Shown: positions 12,110-25,057 of the stretch, piece by piece | How positions within the stretch are numbered: position 1 is the stretch's first letter | Layout: the number at the start of each line of letters is the position of its first letter | Source of the DNA: Tachypleus tridentatus | Lineage: Eukaryota; Arthropoda; Merostomata; Xiphosura; Limulidae | Length of the DNA: 64,000 nucleotides | Assembly: GCF_004210375.1 (NCBI RefSeq) | Contig: NC_134833.1 | Coordinates: forward strand, 22,685,396 to 22,749,395 | Reading direction: 5' to 3' | Translations under genes and position numbers: made by a program | The notes under the pieces: model-generated | What the model was told of the DNA's origin: nothing | Seen by the model: the letters and a program-made list of their open reading frames with translations, nothing else | Databases searched by the model: none

Positions 12110-13526
12110 TAAGAAAGCAACTAGTCCAGGGTACTAGAGAAACAACAACTAGTTAACAGCGCCAGAAAGAAAGCAACTAGTTAACAGCACTAGAGGGAAA
12201 GCAACTAGTTAACAGCGCCAGAAAGAAAGCAACTAGTTAACAGTACTAGAGAGAAAATAACTAGTTAACAACGGTAGAGGGAAAGCAACTAGTTAACAAC
12301 AATAGAGGGAAAGCAACTAGTTAACAGTACTAGAGACAAATTAACTAGTTAACAGTACTAGAGAGAAAATAACTAGTTAACAACACAAGAGGGAAAGCAA
12401 CTAGTTAACAGCACCAGAGGGAAAGCAACTAGTTAACAGTACTAGAGACAAATTAACTAGTTAACAGTACTATAGAGAAAATAACCAGTTAACAACAGTA
12501 GAGGGAAAGCAACTAGTTAACAACACTAGAGAGAAAGCAACTAGTTAACAACACCAGAGGGAAAGCAACTAGTTAACAGTACCAGAGAGAAAATAACTAG
12601 TTAACAGAACTAGAGAGAAAATTACTAGTTCACAGTACTAGAGAGAAAGCAACTAGTTAACAACACCAGAGAGAAAGCAACTAGTTAACAGTACTTGATA
12701 GAAAATAACTAGTTAACAGTACCAGACGGAAAGCAACTAATTAACAGCACCAGAGGGAAAGCAACTAGTTAACAGTACCAGAGAAAAATAACTAGTTAAC
12801 AGTACTAGAGAGAAAGCAACTAGTTACCAACAGTAGAGGGAAAGCAACTAGTTAACAACACTAGAGAGAAAGCAACTAGTTACCAACAGTAGAGGGAAAG
12901 CAACTAGTTAACAACACTAGAGAGAAAACAACTAGTTAACAACACTAGAGAGAAAGCAACTAGTTAACAACACTAGAGAGAAAGCAACTAGTTAACAACA
13001 CTAGAGGGAAAGCAACTAGTTAACAACACTAGAGAGAAAGCAACTAGTTAACAACACTAGAGGGAAAGCAACTAGTTAACAGCACCAGAGGGAAAGCAAC
13101 TAGTTAACAGCACCAGAGGAAAGCAACTAGTTAACAGCACCAGAGGGAAAGCAACTAGTTAACAGTACTAGAGAGAAAATAACTAGTTAAGAACACTAGA
13201 GGGAAAGCAACTAGTTAACAACACCGGAGGTAAAGCAACTAGTTAACAGTACTAGAGAGAAATTAACTAGTTAACAGTACTAGAGAGAAATTAACTAGTT
13301 AACAACAGTAGAGGGAAATCAACTAGTTAACAACACTAGAGAGAAAGCAACTAGTTAAGAGTACTAGAGAGAAAATAACTAGTTAACAACACTATAGGAA
13401 AGCAACTAGTTAACAGCACTAGAGAAAAATAACTAGTTAACAGTACTAGAGAGAAAATAACTAGTTAACAACACTAGAAGGAAAGCAACTAGTTAACAGC
13501 ACCAGAGGGAAAGCAACTACTTAACA
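12110..13526. repeat. 28-bp minisatellite, block 3
   Basis: Third block of the 28-bp array. It starts at 12149 like 6541 and 9362, but lacks some units seen in block 2, which explains why this macro-unit is about 200 bp shorter. Confidence 0.95.
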
Positions 13527-14650
13527 ATGTATCTCATAACGGCTGGTATGGATATTAACACTTTTATTGGTAAGCAGAGAACAAGTTACGACCTTCTCTG
13601 GTGATTTTAGGTTAACAAAGAGACTTTGTAACTCACCGCTGTCATACACATGTCTCAGAGACGAGTTATGAAGGGTTATGGGATTGTAGGGGATTTTAGG
13701 TTCACCTGTGAACAGGAAAAGCTAACCAAGTAGCATTTCTTAACCTCAGAATCACTAGAACTAAGACACAGTTCCAAAAGACATCCACCGAAAAATCACC
13801 CATACTGGACTATACATTCTCTGGGACTCAGCACATGAAACAAAGCAAAAACTCAACATTCTAAGGAACCAAATAAACACAGCCACAAAACCATGCTCGC
13901 CAGATAAAATTAACGATGAAATAAACAAAATAAAACAACCTTTCATCAACAGCAACACATTTCCTTAAAAATTGTGGAAAAAAATTATACGCACATACCT
14001 AGATCAACAAAAATAAATCCCAAGATACAAGAGCCTTACACTGCTGTATACCATATGTTCCTGACATCAGTGAAAAAATAACCAACAATACTTATAACAA
14101 AACACGATATTCCAATAAACACCAAATTTATTTAAAAACCAGGTACAAAACTAAAGTCCATACTCTGTAAAAACTACACTGAGAAACACAACACCAACAT
14201 AATTTATAAAATACAATGCAACAACTTCTATACTGGAGAAACAAGCAGAAAAATGGAAACTAGACTCAAAGAACAAAAAAAAAAAACACCTTCACACGTG
14301 TTTGAACACAAGTCAAATAAACACATAACCATAGAAAACACCCAGATATTAAGTTGGGAAACAAATATAAACAAACGAAAAATCAAAGAAGCCCGACTTA
14401 TACAGCACCTAAAATTAAACCAATATAAAGGAATACTTCTTTACCTGTATTAATTAAAAACCTAACATTCAAATGCAACGCCCCCTACAATTCCGTACCC
14501 GTTTATACTCTCGTCCCCAAGACATTTCAACGGTCGGTTGCAAACTCTCTTTCTTAACCTGAAGATGACCTAAAGCGTTAATACCCATACCAGCCGTTTT
14601 TATTTCAAGTGTAGTTCTCGTCATCAAGAACAAGCAGTCCATAGTAAGAA
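13527..14650 (+). mobile_element. Penelope-like retroelement 3' end, copy 3
   Basis: Third copy of the fragment. Here the A run before the endonuclease C-terminus keeps the frame, so 14253-14453 is open and reads METRLKEQKKKTPSHVFEHK, then ITIENTQILSWETNINK, then RKIKEARLIQHLKLNQY to a stop at 14451-14453: the C-terminal two thirds of a GIY-YIG domain. The RT part upstream (about 13692-13970) remains broken, with one A fewer near 13777. Confidence 0.88.
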
Positions 14651-17020
14651 AGCAACTAGTCCAGGGTACTAGAGAAACAACAACTAGTTAACAGTACTAG
14701 AGAGAAAACAACTGGTCCAGGGTACTAGAGAAACAACAACTAGTTAACAGTACTAGAGAGAAAACAACTAGTCCAGGGTACTAGAAAGAAAGCAACTAGT
14801 TAACAGTACTAGAGAGAAAACAACTGGTCCAGGGTACTAGAGAAACAACAACTAGTTTAGGGCTCTAGAGAGAAAACAACTGGTCCAGGGAACTAGAAAG
14901 AAAGCAACTAGTGAACAGTACTAGAGAGAAAACAACTGGTCCAGGGAACTAGAAAGAAAGCAACTAGTTAACAGTACTAGAGAGAAAACAACTGGTCCAG
15001 GGTACTAGAAAAAAAGCAACTAGTTAACAGTACTAGAGAGAAAACAACTGGTCCAGGGTACTAGAAAGAAAGCAACTAGTTAACAGTACTAGAGAGAAAA
15101 TAACTGGTCCAGGGTACTAGAAAGAAAGCAACTAGTTAACAGTACTAGAGAGAAAACAACTGGTCCAGGGAACTAGAAAGAAAGCAACTAGTTAACCGTA
15201 CTAGAGAGAAAACGACTGGTCCAGGGTACTAGAGAAACAACAACTAGTTTAGGGCTCTAGAGAGAAAACAACTGGTCCAGGGCACTAGAAAGAAAGCAAC
15301 TAGTTAACAGTACTAGAGAGAAAACAACTGGTCCAGGGTACTAGAAAGAAAGCAACTAGTTAACAGTACTAGAGAGAAAACAACTGGTCCAGGGAACTAG
15401 AAAGAAAGCAACTAGTTAACAGTACTAGAGAGAAAACAACTGGTCCAGGGCACTAGAAAGAAAGCAACTAGTTAACAGTACTAGAGAGAAAACAACTGGT
15501 CCAGGGCACTAGAAAGAAAGCAACTAGTTAACAGTACTAGAGAGAAAACAACTGGTCCAGGGAACTAGAAAGAAAGCAACTAGTTAACAGTACTAGAGAG
15601 AAAACAACTGGTCCAGGGTACTAGAAAGAAAGCAACTAGTTAACAGTACTAGAGAGAAAACAACTGGTCCAGGGAACTAGAAAGAAAGCAACTAGTTAAC
15701 AGTACTAGAGAGAAAACAACTGGTCCAGGGAACAAGAAAGAAAGCAACTAGTTAACAGTACCAGAGAGAAAACAACTGGTCCAGGGCACTAGAAAGAAAG
15801 CAACTAGTTAACAGTACTAGAGAGGAAACAACTGGTCCAGGGCACTAGAAAGAAAGCAACTAGTTAACAGTACTAGAGAGAAAACAACTGGTCCAGGGCA
15901 CTAGAAAGAAAGCAACTAGTTAACAGTACTAGAGAGAAAACAACTGGTCCAGGGTACTAGAGAAACAACAACTAGTTTAGGGCTCTAGAGAGAAAACAAC
16001 TGGTCCAGGGAACTAGAAAGAAAGCAACTAGTTAACAGTACTAGAGAGAAAACAACTGGTCCAGGGTACTAGAGAAACAACAACTAGTTTAGGGCTCTAG
16101 AGAGAAAACAACTGGTCCAGGGAACTAGAAAGAAAGCAACTAGTTAACAGTACTAGAGAGAAAACAACTGGTCCAGGGAACTAAAAAGAAAGCAACTAGT
16201 TAACAGTACTAGAGAGAAAACAACTGGTCCAGGGTACTAGAAAGAAAGCAACTAGTTAACAGTACTAGAGAGAAAACAACTGGTCCAGGGTACTAGAGAA
16301 ACAACAACTAGTTTAGGGCTCTAGAGAGAAAACAACTGGTCCAGGGAACTAAAAAGAAAGCAACTAGTTAACAGTACTAGAGAGAAAACAACTGATCCAG
16401 GGAACTAGAAAGAAAGCAACTAGTTAACAGTACTAGAGAGAAAACAACTGGTCCAGGGTACTAGAGAAACAACAACTAGTTTAGGGCTCTAGAGAGAAAA
16501 CAACTGGTCCAGGGAACTAGAAACAAAGCAACTAGTTAACAGTACTAGAGAGAAAACAACTGGTCCAGGGAACTAGAAAGAAAGCAACTAGTTAACAGTA
16601 CTAGAGAGAAAACAACTGGTCCAGGGCACTAGAAAGAAAGCAACTAGTTAACAGTACTAGAGAGAAAACAACTGGTCCAGGGTACTAGAGAAACAACAAC
16701 TAGTTTAGGGCTCTAGAGAGAAAACAACTGGTCCAGGGTACTAGAAAGAAAGCAACTAGTTAACAGTACTAGAGAGAAAACAACTGGTCCAGGGAACTAG
16801 AAAGAAAGCAACTAGTTAACAGTACTAGAGAGAAAACAACTGGTCCAGGGCACTAGAAAGAAAGCAACTAGTTAACAGTACTAGAGAGAAAAACTAGTCC
16901 ACAGCACAAGAAAGAAAACAAGTAGTCCAGGACACTAGAGAAAAGGCATCTGGTCCACAGCATTAGAGGGAAAGCAACTGGTCCACAGCAGTAGAGAGAA
17001 AACAACTAGTCTACAGCACT
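14650..17020. repeat. 56-bp dimeric minisatellite derived from the 28-bp unit
   Basis: Here the array alternates two 28-bp monomers: one with gcaactagttaacagtac and one with acaactggtccagggcac, giving a regular 56-bp unit repeated about 40 times. Occasional dimers replace the first monomer with caactagtttagggctctag. The alternation is absent from blocks 1-3, so a dimer was formed and then amplified at this edge. The last units (16890-17020) decay. Confidence 0.93.
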
Positions 17021-17220
17021 CAATGTCGAATTTTATGTCACTCGAATCGAACATTATGTTTTGTTCGTAAGTATTATAAGGCATCCATGATTCCAAAGTG
17101 AGGAACACGTTTTGCATCAATAAGACGCGAACTGTGGACACTAAAATTCACAAGGTCACGCCCGACTAAATTTAAAAGGACATTAGTATTTGTCTATTTA
17201 TAAGGCAACTTCTGTAAAGA

Positions 17221-17490
17221 CCTGGCACAACCTGGTGGTTAGGGTCCTCGACTCGTAATCTTAAAGTCGCGTGCCAGACTTCTGGTCACCGAACATGCTC
17301 TTTTACAGCCGTGAGGACGTTATAGTATTACAGCCAATCCCAATATTCATTAGTTAAAGAGTAGCCAGAGAGTTTGCAGTGAGTGATTTTGACTAGCTGC
17401 TTTCTTTGTGGTTTTCACTGCAACATTACAGGTGGCTAGCACAGATAGCTTTCTAGTAGTTTTGCACGAAATTCCAAAGAAACGCAGTGA
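17221..17490 (+). mobile_element. old, diverged SINE-A copy
   Basis: Recognisable head (cctggcacaacctggtggtta, actcgtaatc) and body (ccaatcccaatattcattag, tggctagcacagatagc, gcacgaaattcc) with many substitutions. Confidence 0.75.
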
Positions 17491-17584
17491 AACTTTCTGC
17501 AAACTTAAAGTAAAGAAGTCTTGAAAATATTTTTTATCAACAGCAATATACCATTTGTTCAAATTTTTCTTTTCCTTTCCAGTG

Positions 17585-17852
17585 TGGCCTGGCATGGCCG
17601 AGCGCGTAAGGCGTGCGACTCGTAATCTGCGGGTCGCGGGTTCACGCCTGCGTCGCGCTAAACATGCTCGCCCTCCCAGCCGTGGGGGTGTATAATGTGA
17701 CGGTCAATCCCACTATTCGTTGGTAAAAGAGTAGCCCAAGAGTTGGCGGTGGGTGGTGATGACTAGCTGCCTTCCCTCTAGTCTTACACTGCTAAATTAG
17801 GGACGGCTAGCACAGATAGCCCTCGAGTAGCTTTGTGCGAAATTCCAAAAAA
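17585..17852 (+). mobile_element. SINE-A, left parent of the segmental duplication
   Basis: Full-length copy with a CAAA-repeat tail. Its 3' two thirds (from 17691) reappear from 23420 in the junction SINE, while its own 5' head has distinct bases (gagcgcgtaaggcgtgc, ttcacgcctgcgtcgcgc). Confidence 0.92.
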
Positions 17853-18397
17853 ACAAACAAACAAACAAAACCTTTTCAGTGAGTTTAATGTGACGATTGG
17901 GTGATATTTGTTGGGATTCGTTAGTGCCTTTTAAAAATTTGTAATTATATTCTTTATAAAAAGAAACAACTACATAAAAACAACTTAATACTTCTGGGCA
18001 TGGCTTACTAGTTTAGCTTGCTAAGTTACGAATTGGAAGGTAGGCCCAAGTTTCGAGCCATGATTGCGCTGAACATGTTCCGCTCTTTCAATTGTGGTCA
18101 TGTTATCACAGTAACTGTCAACGCCGTTATTCGTTTTCTGGAGAGGGGCGAAGCCTTTGTGCAACAAACACGTGTGAGTGACTCCTGCATTTCAAGTTCA
18201 AAATACTATATTGTTATATATATATATGAAGATAAAAGAGCTATGAAATGCTAGCGTCACTAGCTTGTTCAAACAGCAATCACGTCACGTTTAAAAACAA
18301 CCAATCAGTGGTTTCATCTCTCCAGTAATTCTTCATTACATCCTGTAGTCAGTATTTATTTTTATACCTCTCCTCTCTTTGCTTGTTCGTTTCTTTT

Positions 18398-18649
18398 TGA
18401 ATTTCGCCCAAAGCTACACGAGAGCTATCTGCGCTAGCCGTCCCTAATTTAGCAGTGTAAGACGAGAGGGAAGGCAGCTAGTCATCACCACCCACTTGGG
18501 CTAGTCATTTACTATCAAATAGCAGGATTGACCTAACATTGTAACGACCCCACAGCTGAAAAGGCGGGCATGTTTGGTGTGGCTGAGATTCGAACCCGGG
18601 ACCCTCAGCTTATAAATCAAGCGCCCAAACTACCTGGTCGTGCCGGGCC
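18398..18649 (-). mobile_element. SINE-A
   Basis: Minus-strand copy with a slightly shortened body; head ends at tgccgggcc. Recurs at 24120. Confidence 0.88.
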
Positions 18650-19088
18650 TCCTCTCGTGGCAATGGCCTAAAATAATTTTTTTCTCGCTTGAACTACTGT
18701 GAAACGGGTAAATAAAACAAAAATATTCGAACTTGTCAGCTTTCATAGTGCAGTCTCAATATTCTTCGGTTCGTTGCTCAGCTAGTTATATCAAATAAGC
18801 TTTTTATATTAGGTTGCCATAGCATTTCGGTAATCGTACAAGTTTGTGTAGTTTGTCAAGTTTATGTTAATGTTTCCCATTAAAATCTTTTTACCTTCTA
18901 GTTGTTTAAACAGGTAAAACAAAATTATTTACTAGCCTACGCTCCTTCACCGGTTAAGTTCAGTCCCTCAGCTTCAAAATCCATGATTGGAGGATGTTCG
19001 CTCATAGTCTCAAACAATCTATAATAGAAACTCCTTACTAGCCTTTGTGTATTACAAATCATGGAAAGGTCTGGGTTGTTTGTTTGTT

Positions 19089-19333
19089 TTGAATTTCGCG
19101 CAAAGCTACATGATGGCTATCTGCGTTAACCGTCCCTAATTTAGCAGTGTAAGGCTAGAGAGAAGACAACTAGTCATCATCACCCACCGCCAACTCTTGG
19201 GCTACAACTTTACCAACAAATACTAGGATTAACATTATAACGCCCCCTCACGTCTGAAAGAGTGGGCATGTTTGGTGTGACGGAAATTCGAATCCGCGAG
19301 TCGAACGCCCAAACCACTTGGCCATGCCGAGCC
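19089..19333 (-). mobile_element. SINE-A
   Basis: Minus-strand copy; the head lacks part of the anticodon arm. Recurs at 24814. Confidence 0.88.
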
Positions 19334-20192
19334 TGAAAGGTTTGGCTAATATCAAAAGTTGAAACATGACAACCACGTAAGCGTATCAAATGCGTCTGAA
19401 AATTTCAAGAGCTCGAGATTTTGATCAAATATGTAGACAAGGCTGATTTCGGAACAGGCAAATTCAACCATTTCCAAACGAATTAAGCCGCTAGACAACG
19501 CTGCGGAAAATCTAAACATTTTAAATTGATTTCAAATCTGAATCACATAATTTGTAGCGTTAGGGAGTGCCGGTGTCACACTCGTGTGGTTACACCTTTT
19601 TGGCTTGGCATTAACCATTCTTATGATTATAAGTTCAATACTGATTATCCTGTTTTTTTTCATAGGACATGTACTCCCCTTCTCCACAATCCTAATAGGT
19701 AATTGGTAGAAAACTGAGAAAACATAAAATCCTTTTGGGCTTTGGTTAACTTAACTTGGCGTGCATTTTTTCGGCGCTTTAGAATGTTCCAGAAATCTAA
19801 TTGTTTATTTGTGCGCAAACTTAATAAGTAAGAAGAACGTGTCCGTGAGTTCACTTTCCTACTAAGGACGAGGTTTGTTTAATTACGTTATTGAATCGTT
19901 GTTCAAATCTTCGTGTTTGTTTGTTTTTAAGTGTCAGCTTTTGTGCGTAATAATTGATGTTATTGTTTTGTGACATTAGATAGTATTACATTGAATAAGT
20001 GGAGAGTAAATGTTTCGTACGTTTCGATTGGTCGCTAAGCGTCCATACTAGCAAATCGAAAGTGCTTCTTCAGACCGCAGCAGGGAAATAAATTCCGTTA
20101 CACAATCTAAAAAATGAATCACTCCCTGATTTTTCCTTTAGCTCTTTGATTGGTTCTGTATCTTCTCTTTGCTGTTAAATCCCTCGGTAACT

Positions 20193-20295
20193 CAGTGGTA
20201 TTTCTGAAGACTTATAACAAGCTCCGATACCTGCGATTGGCAGGATACAGATAACCTATTGTGTAGGTTTGTTTTAACAACTAACAAAAGAAACA
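20193..20295 (+). mobile_element. SINE-C, second tRNA-like SINE family
   Basis: Copy of a short repeat with a tRNA-like start (ggtaactcagtggtatttctg), a degenerate B box, a body containing cagataacctattgtgtagg and a tail rich in AAACAAAC. Recurs at 25915. Confidence 0.55.
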
Positions 20296-20307
20296 AACCC
20301 TCTATTA

Positions 20308-20605
20308 AGGGCCAAACGTGGCGTAATAGGTATTTGCTACGACTGTAAATCCAATGATACCACATGGTTATTTGCTAGGACTATAACTCCAATGATACCA
20401 CAGTATAGTTGTTTGTAGGACGATAACTCCAATGATACCACAGTATAGTTGTTCGCTAAAGCTGTAAATCTAATAATATCACAATATAGTTATTTGTTAG
20501 GACTATAAATACAATGATATCGCATGATTATTTGCTAGGACTGTAAATCTAATGATACAACAGTATGGTTATTTGCTAGGACTATAACTCCAATGATACT
20601 ACAGT
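20308..20605 (+). repeat. ~40-bp minisatellite seeded by a SINE head
   Basis: Starts with gggccaaacgtggcgtaata, which resembles the tRNA-like start ggccgagcgtggcctatagt at 34400, and then repeats about seven times a ~40-bp unit containing tatttgctaggactataact and ccaatgatacca. It recurs in the second copy of the segmental duplication. Confidence 0.75.
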
Positions 20606-21037
20606 TCCCAGACAAATGCCAAAAAAAAGGGGATACTCTGGGAGCGTACATACACTATTGAGTCAGTCAGACAAGAAGAGATCAAGAATTGGCGGAAGAT
20701 GCTATTATCTAGTTGGCTTTCCTCTGGTCTGTCATCTCAAGAATTGGAATCCTTTCGTGTTGAAATATATAGAACAAAAGCTCTACCGTATATTTAACCA
20801 ACTTAAATTATATATGTTACATCTTCAAAAGTCGATTGCGAATGTATTTTTCTATTAATTAGTTAAATTAGGTTTGGTACTTGTGAGTGTCGCAATTGGT
20901 TCAGCAATAATACAAGAGAAGAAGTAAGATCTCTGTAAATACCCTAACTACGACATATCCACAATTTAATATTATATTAGTTCATTGCTGATTTTGTAAC
21001 GCGTGGAACTAGTAACACTAGTTTTCATTAAAATCGG

Positions 21038-21302
21038 GGCCCGGCATGGCCAAGCGTGTTAAGGCGTGCGACTCGTAATTTGAGGGTCACGGATTCGAAT
21101 CCCTGTCGCACCAAACATGCTCGCTCTTTCAGCCGTGGGTGCGTTATAATGTGACGAATAATCCCACTATTCGTTGGTAAAAGAGTAGTCCAAGAGTTGG
21201 CGGTGGGTGGTGATGATTAGCTAGCTGCCTTCCTCTAGTCTTACACCGCTCAATTAGGGACGACTAGCGCAGATAGTCCTCGTATAGCTTTGAGCGAAAT
21301 TC
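21038..21302 (+). mobile_element. SINE-A
   Basis: Plus-strand copy with clear A box (ggcatggccaagcgtgtta) and B box (ggattcgaatccc). Confidence 0.9.
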
Positions 21303-21837
21303 AAAACATAGAAAAATTTTGTAATGCGTGGGACTAGTAACAATAAGTTTCATTAAAATCGGTCGTCAAAGTGTCCATGAAAATGGGAAACGAGATTTGA
21401 TGAGATTTTGTAGCATCCCAACCATGATAACATGACTCCTTCCTTTATTGTTACTCGGATCTGGATGTTATCCAGAGTTATTAGTTGCGTATAAAACGGT
21501 GATTGTATCGCTTAGAATGCAAAGATATGCCACACTGCAGACATGATGTATTTATTATGGACGTTAGAAATGCCATCTTCATTACCACGTTAGACTCAAG
21601 TACTAACTATTTGAATATCCAATATTTTCATTAGCTTCAGTTCTATATCACTTTATGCTTTATTTCTAGTTATATTGATTTTATGTATAAACTTAAGTTT
21701 AATGATTGTAACTTAATAGAACGGAAGTGGCTGTAAAATATTAGGTCGTATACATATGTATGGTTAGAAAAATACGAATAACTGGGCAAATAACTCAGGA
21801 TGTCTAGCCACAGCCTATGTTGTATTTTGTTGTAATG

Positions 21838-21985
21838 CACGCTCAATCCTACTGTTCGTTAGTAAAAAATAGCCCACGAATTGGCTGTAGATGGTGTTGA
21901 CTAGCTGATTCCCTCTAGTCTTACACTGCTAAATTAGGGACGGCTAGCACAGATAGCCCTCGAGTAGCTTTGTGCGAAATTCCCA
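21838..21985 (+). mobile_element. SINE-A, 5'-truncated
   Basis: Only the body is present, from gctcaatcctactgttcgtt to gtgcgaaattccc, with an AAAC tail. 5' truncation is usual for reverse-transcribed copies. Confidence 0.8.
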
Positions 21986-22394
21986 AACAAACAAACAAAC
22001 AAAACCAAAAAATCCTCTAATTTATCATTAGTCCTCGTGCAGCGTTACGCGAAATTAAAAAGAAAACCAAACTAGCACAATGCTACACATTGGGAATCGA
22101 ACCTTGAATTGTAGTGTTATATCTTAAGTACCAAGTAGGACCAATGCGTAAACTTCAAAACAAATACAGATATCTCTTCTTTGTCATGGTCGAATAGTTT
22201 TAATTGATGAATACTTTAACAATCTGGTAAAACTGCTGGTTTTAGTTTCTCTTGTTTCAAATAAAACCCACTGAAACAAACAAACCAAAAGAAATACACA
22301 CTGAATACAAGTTTACTTTGTTTCCACGGTTTAAAGATTAACAATACAGGATTAGTTTTAAAGTAGATTCAGGCAATATATTTAACAGGTAGAA

Positions 22395-22770
22395 TGATTC
22401 CTGAAGACTTTTTTTAGGTGTGCTGGTTTCTGTAGACATCTTTAGGTGTAATGATTCCGTAGACTTCTTTAAGTGTAGTGATTCCTGTAGATTTCTTTAG
22501 GTGTAGTGATTCCTGTAGACTTCTTTAGGTGTAGTGATTCCTGTAGACTTCTTTAGGTGGAATGATTTCTGTAGACTTCTTTAGGTGTACTGGTTTCTGT
22601 AGAAATCTATAGGTGGGGTGATTTCTGTAGACTTCTTTAGGTGTAGCGATTTATGTAGACATCTTTAGGTGTAAAAATTCTGTAGACTTCTTTAGATGTA
22701 GTCAATTTTGTAGACTTCTTTAGGTGTAGAGATTCCTGTAGATTTCTTTAGATGGAATGTAGATTTCTGA
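22395..22770. repeat. 28-bp minisatellite, unrelated to the 28-bp satellite above
   Basis: About thirteen units of roughly 28 bp, typical form gtagtgattcctgtagactt then ctttaggt. Recurs at 28130-28505 in duplication copy 2. Confidence 0.85.
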
Positions 22771-23312
22771 CGTGTTTTTTTTTTATTTAATATAACGTTT
22801 TCGGGCTCCACACTGAGACGTGAACGTCAAGCAAAAAGGCAGAAGTTTATAGAAAATTTGTAAAATACTTGTTTGTCTTCTTAACCCTAAAAACTCTAAC
22901 TACTGGTGAAATTAATTTATACAATTAACGTAGTTTAGCTACTCAGTGACGTTTGTCCGTGTGTTTCAGCGCAAAGCGACATAATTAGTTATCTACGCTC
23001 TATTCACTACGTGGAAAAAGGATCCCAACTTACAGTTGACCAACTAGGGGAACAATAATAAAAATATGTTCTTCTCATATTTTAATTTTTCATTTGAATG
23101 TTTGCGGTGCTTTGTGAAATAGCCTTCTTTGTTTTCTAATTGTTTTCAACACTGAAATATTATCTTACTTAATATAACGTTTCGTTTTAAAGATAAAACG
23201 GGACGAAAAGAAAGCGTTTATGTTTTACAGATGATCGTTAACGTCAGGCCGTTTTTGGTTTTTTTCGTGAAACGTCACTAACCTATTAGTATCACTTTAT
23301 TAATTATATATC

Positions 23313-23575
23313 GCCTGGCACGGCCAGATGTGTTAAGGCACTCGACTCGCAATCTGAGGGTCGCAGGCTCGAATCCCGGTTGCACCAAAACATGTTCGCC
23401 CTTTCAGTCGTGTGGGCGTTATAATGTGACGGTCAATCCCACTATTCGTTGGTAAAAGAGTAGCCCAAGAGTTGGCGGTGGGTGGTGATGACTAGCTGCC
23501 TTCCCTCTAGTCTTACACTGCTAAATTAGGGACGGCTAGCACAGATAGCCCTCGAGTAGCTTTGTGCGAAATTCC
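23313..23575 (+). mobile_element. chimeric SINE-A at the duplication junction
   Basis: Its head and first body part (23313-23437) match the SINE at 29051 base for base, including tcgtgtgggcgtt. Its remaining body and tail match the SINE at 17585, including gctagcacagatagccctcg and the CAAA tail. The switch lies in tataatgtgacggtcaat (23420-23437), shared by all three copies. Confidence 0.92.
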
Positions 23576-24119
23576 AAAAAAACAAACAAACAAAACCTTT
23601 TCAGTGAGTTTAATGTGACGATTGGGTGATATTTGTTGGGATTCGTTAGTGCCTTTTAAAAATTTGTAATTATATTCTTTATAAAAACAAACAACTACAT
23701 AAAAACAACTTAATACTTCGGGGCATGGCTTACTAGTTTAGCTTGCTAAGTTACGAATTGGAAGGTAGGCCCAAGTTTCGAGCCATGATTGCGCTGAACA
23801 TGTTCCGCTCTTTCAATTGTGGTCATGTTATCACAGCAACTGTCAACGCCGTTATTCGTTTTCTGGAGAGGGGCGAAGCCTTTGTGCAACAAACACGTGT
23901 GAGTGACTCCTGCATTTCAAGTTCAAAATACTATATTGTTATATATATATGAAGATAAAAGAGCTATGAAATGCTAGCGTCACTAGCTTGTTCAAACAGC
24001 AATCACGTCACGTTTAAAAACAACCAATCAGTGGTTTCATCTCTCCAGTAATTCTTCATTACATCCTGTAGTCAGTATTTATTTTTATACCTCTCCTCTC
24101 TTTGCTTGTTCGTTTCTTT

Positions 24120-24372
24120 TTGAATTTCGCCCAAAGCTACACGAGAGCTATCTGCGCTAGCCGTCCCTAATTTAGCAGTGTAAGACGAGAGGGAAGGCAG
24201 CTAGTCATCACCACCCACTTGGGCTAGTCATTTACTATCAAATAGCAGGATTGACCTAACATTGTAACGACCCCACAGCTGAAAAGGCGGGCATGTTTGG
24301 TGTGGCTGAGATTCGAACCCGGGACCCTCAGCTTATAAATCAAGCGCCCAAACTACCTGGTCGTGCTGGCCT
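24120..24372 (-). mobile_element. SINE-A
   Basis: Duplicate of the copy at 18398, with a one-base loss in the terminal gccgggcc. Confidence 0.88.
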
Positions 24373-24813
24373 CCTCTCGTGGCAATGGCCTAAAATAATT
24401 TTTTTCTCGCTTGAACTACTGTGAAACGGGTAAATAAAACAAAAATATTCGAACTTGTCAGCTTTCATAGTGCAGTCTCAATATTCTTCGGTTCGTTGCT
24501 CAGCTAGTTATATCAAATAAGCTTTTTATATTAGGTTGCCATAGCATTTCGGTAATCGTACAAGTTTGTGTAGTTTGTCAAGTTTATGTTAATGTTTCCC
24601 ATTAAAATCTTTTTACCTTCTAGTTGTTTAAACAGGTAAAACAAAATTATTTAATAGCCTACGCTCCTTCACCGGTTAAGTTCAGTCCCTCAGCTTCAAA
24701 ATCCATGATTGGAGGATGTTCGCTCATAGTCTCAAACAATCTATAATAGAAACTCCTTACTAGCCTTTGTGTATTACAAATCATGGAAAGGTCTGGGTTG
24801 TTTGTTTGTTTTG

Positions 24814-25057
24814 AATTTCGCGCAAAGCTACATGATGGCTATCTGCGTTAACCGTCCCTAATTTAGCAGTGTAAGGCTAGAGAGAAGACAACTAGTCATC
24901 ATCACCCACCGCCAACTCTTGGGCTACAACTTTACCAACAAATACTAGGATTAACATTATAACGCCCCCTCACGTCTGAAAGAGTGGGCATGTTTGGTGT
25001 GACGGAAATTCGAATCCGCGAGTCGAACGCCCAAACCACTTGGCCATGCCGAGCCTG
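24814..25057 (-). mobile_element. SINE-A
   Basis: Duplicate of the copy at 19089. Confidence 0.88.

Larger units (their letters stand above)
17691..23437. repeat. segmental duplication, copy 1
   Basis: About 5.73 kb that recurs from 23420 with high identity, including all internal SINEs and minisatellites in the same order. Differences are few substitutions and mostly one-base changes in homopolymers. The unit runs from the middle of one SINE-A to the middle of another. No convincing gene was recognised inside it. Confidence 0.93.

Noticed and set aside
8377-14453. Minus-strand frames (70-85 codons) repeated three times in the Penelope fragments
   Set aside because: Shadows of the plus-strand RT/GIY-YIG remnant, which has a clear family match in its own frame.
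5365-17020. CRISPR-like array (short palindromic repeats)
   Set aside because: The repeats are contiguous without unique spacers, and the genome is eukaryotic; this is satellite DNA.
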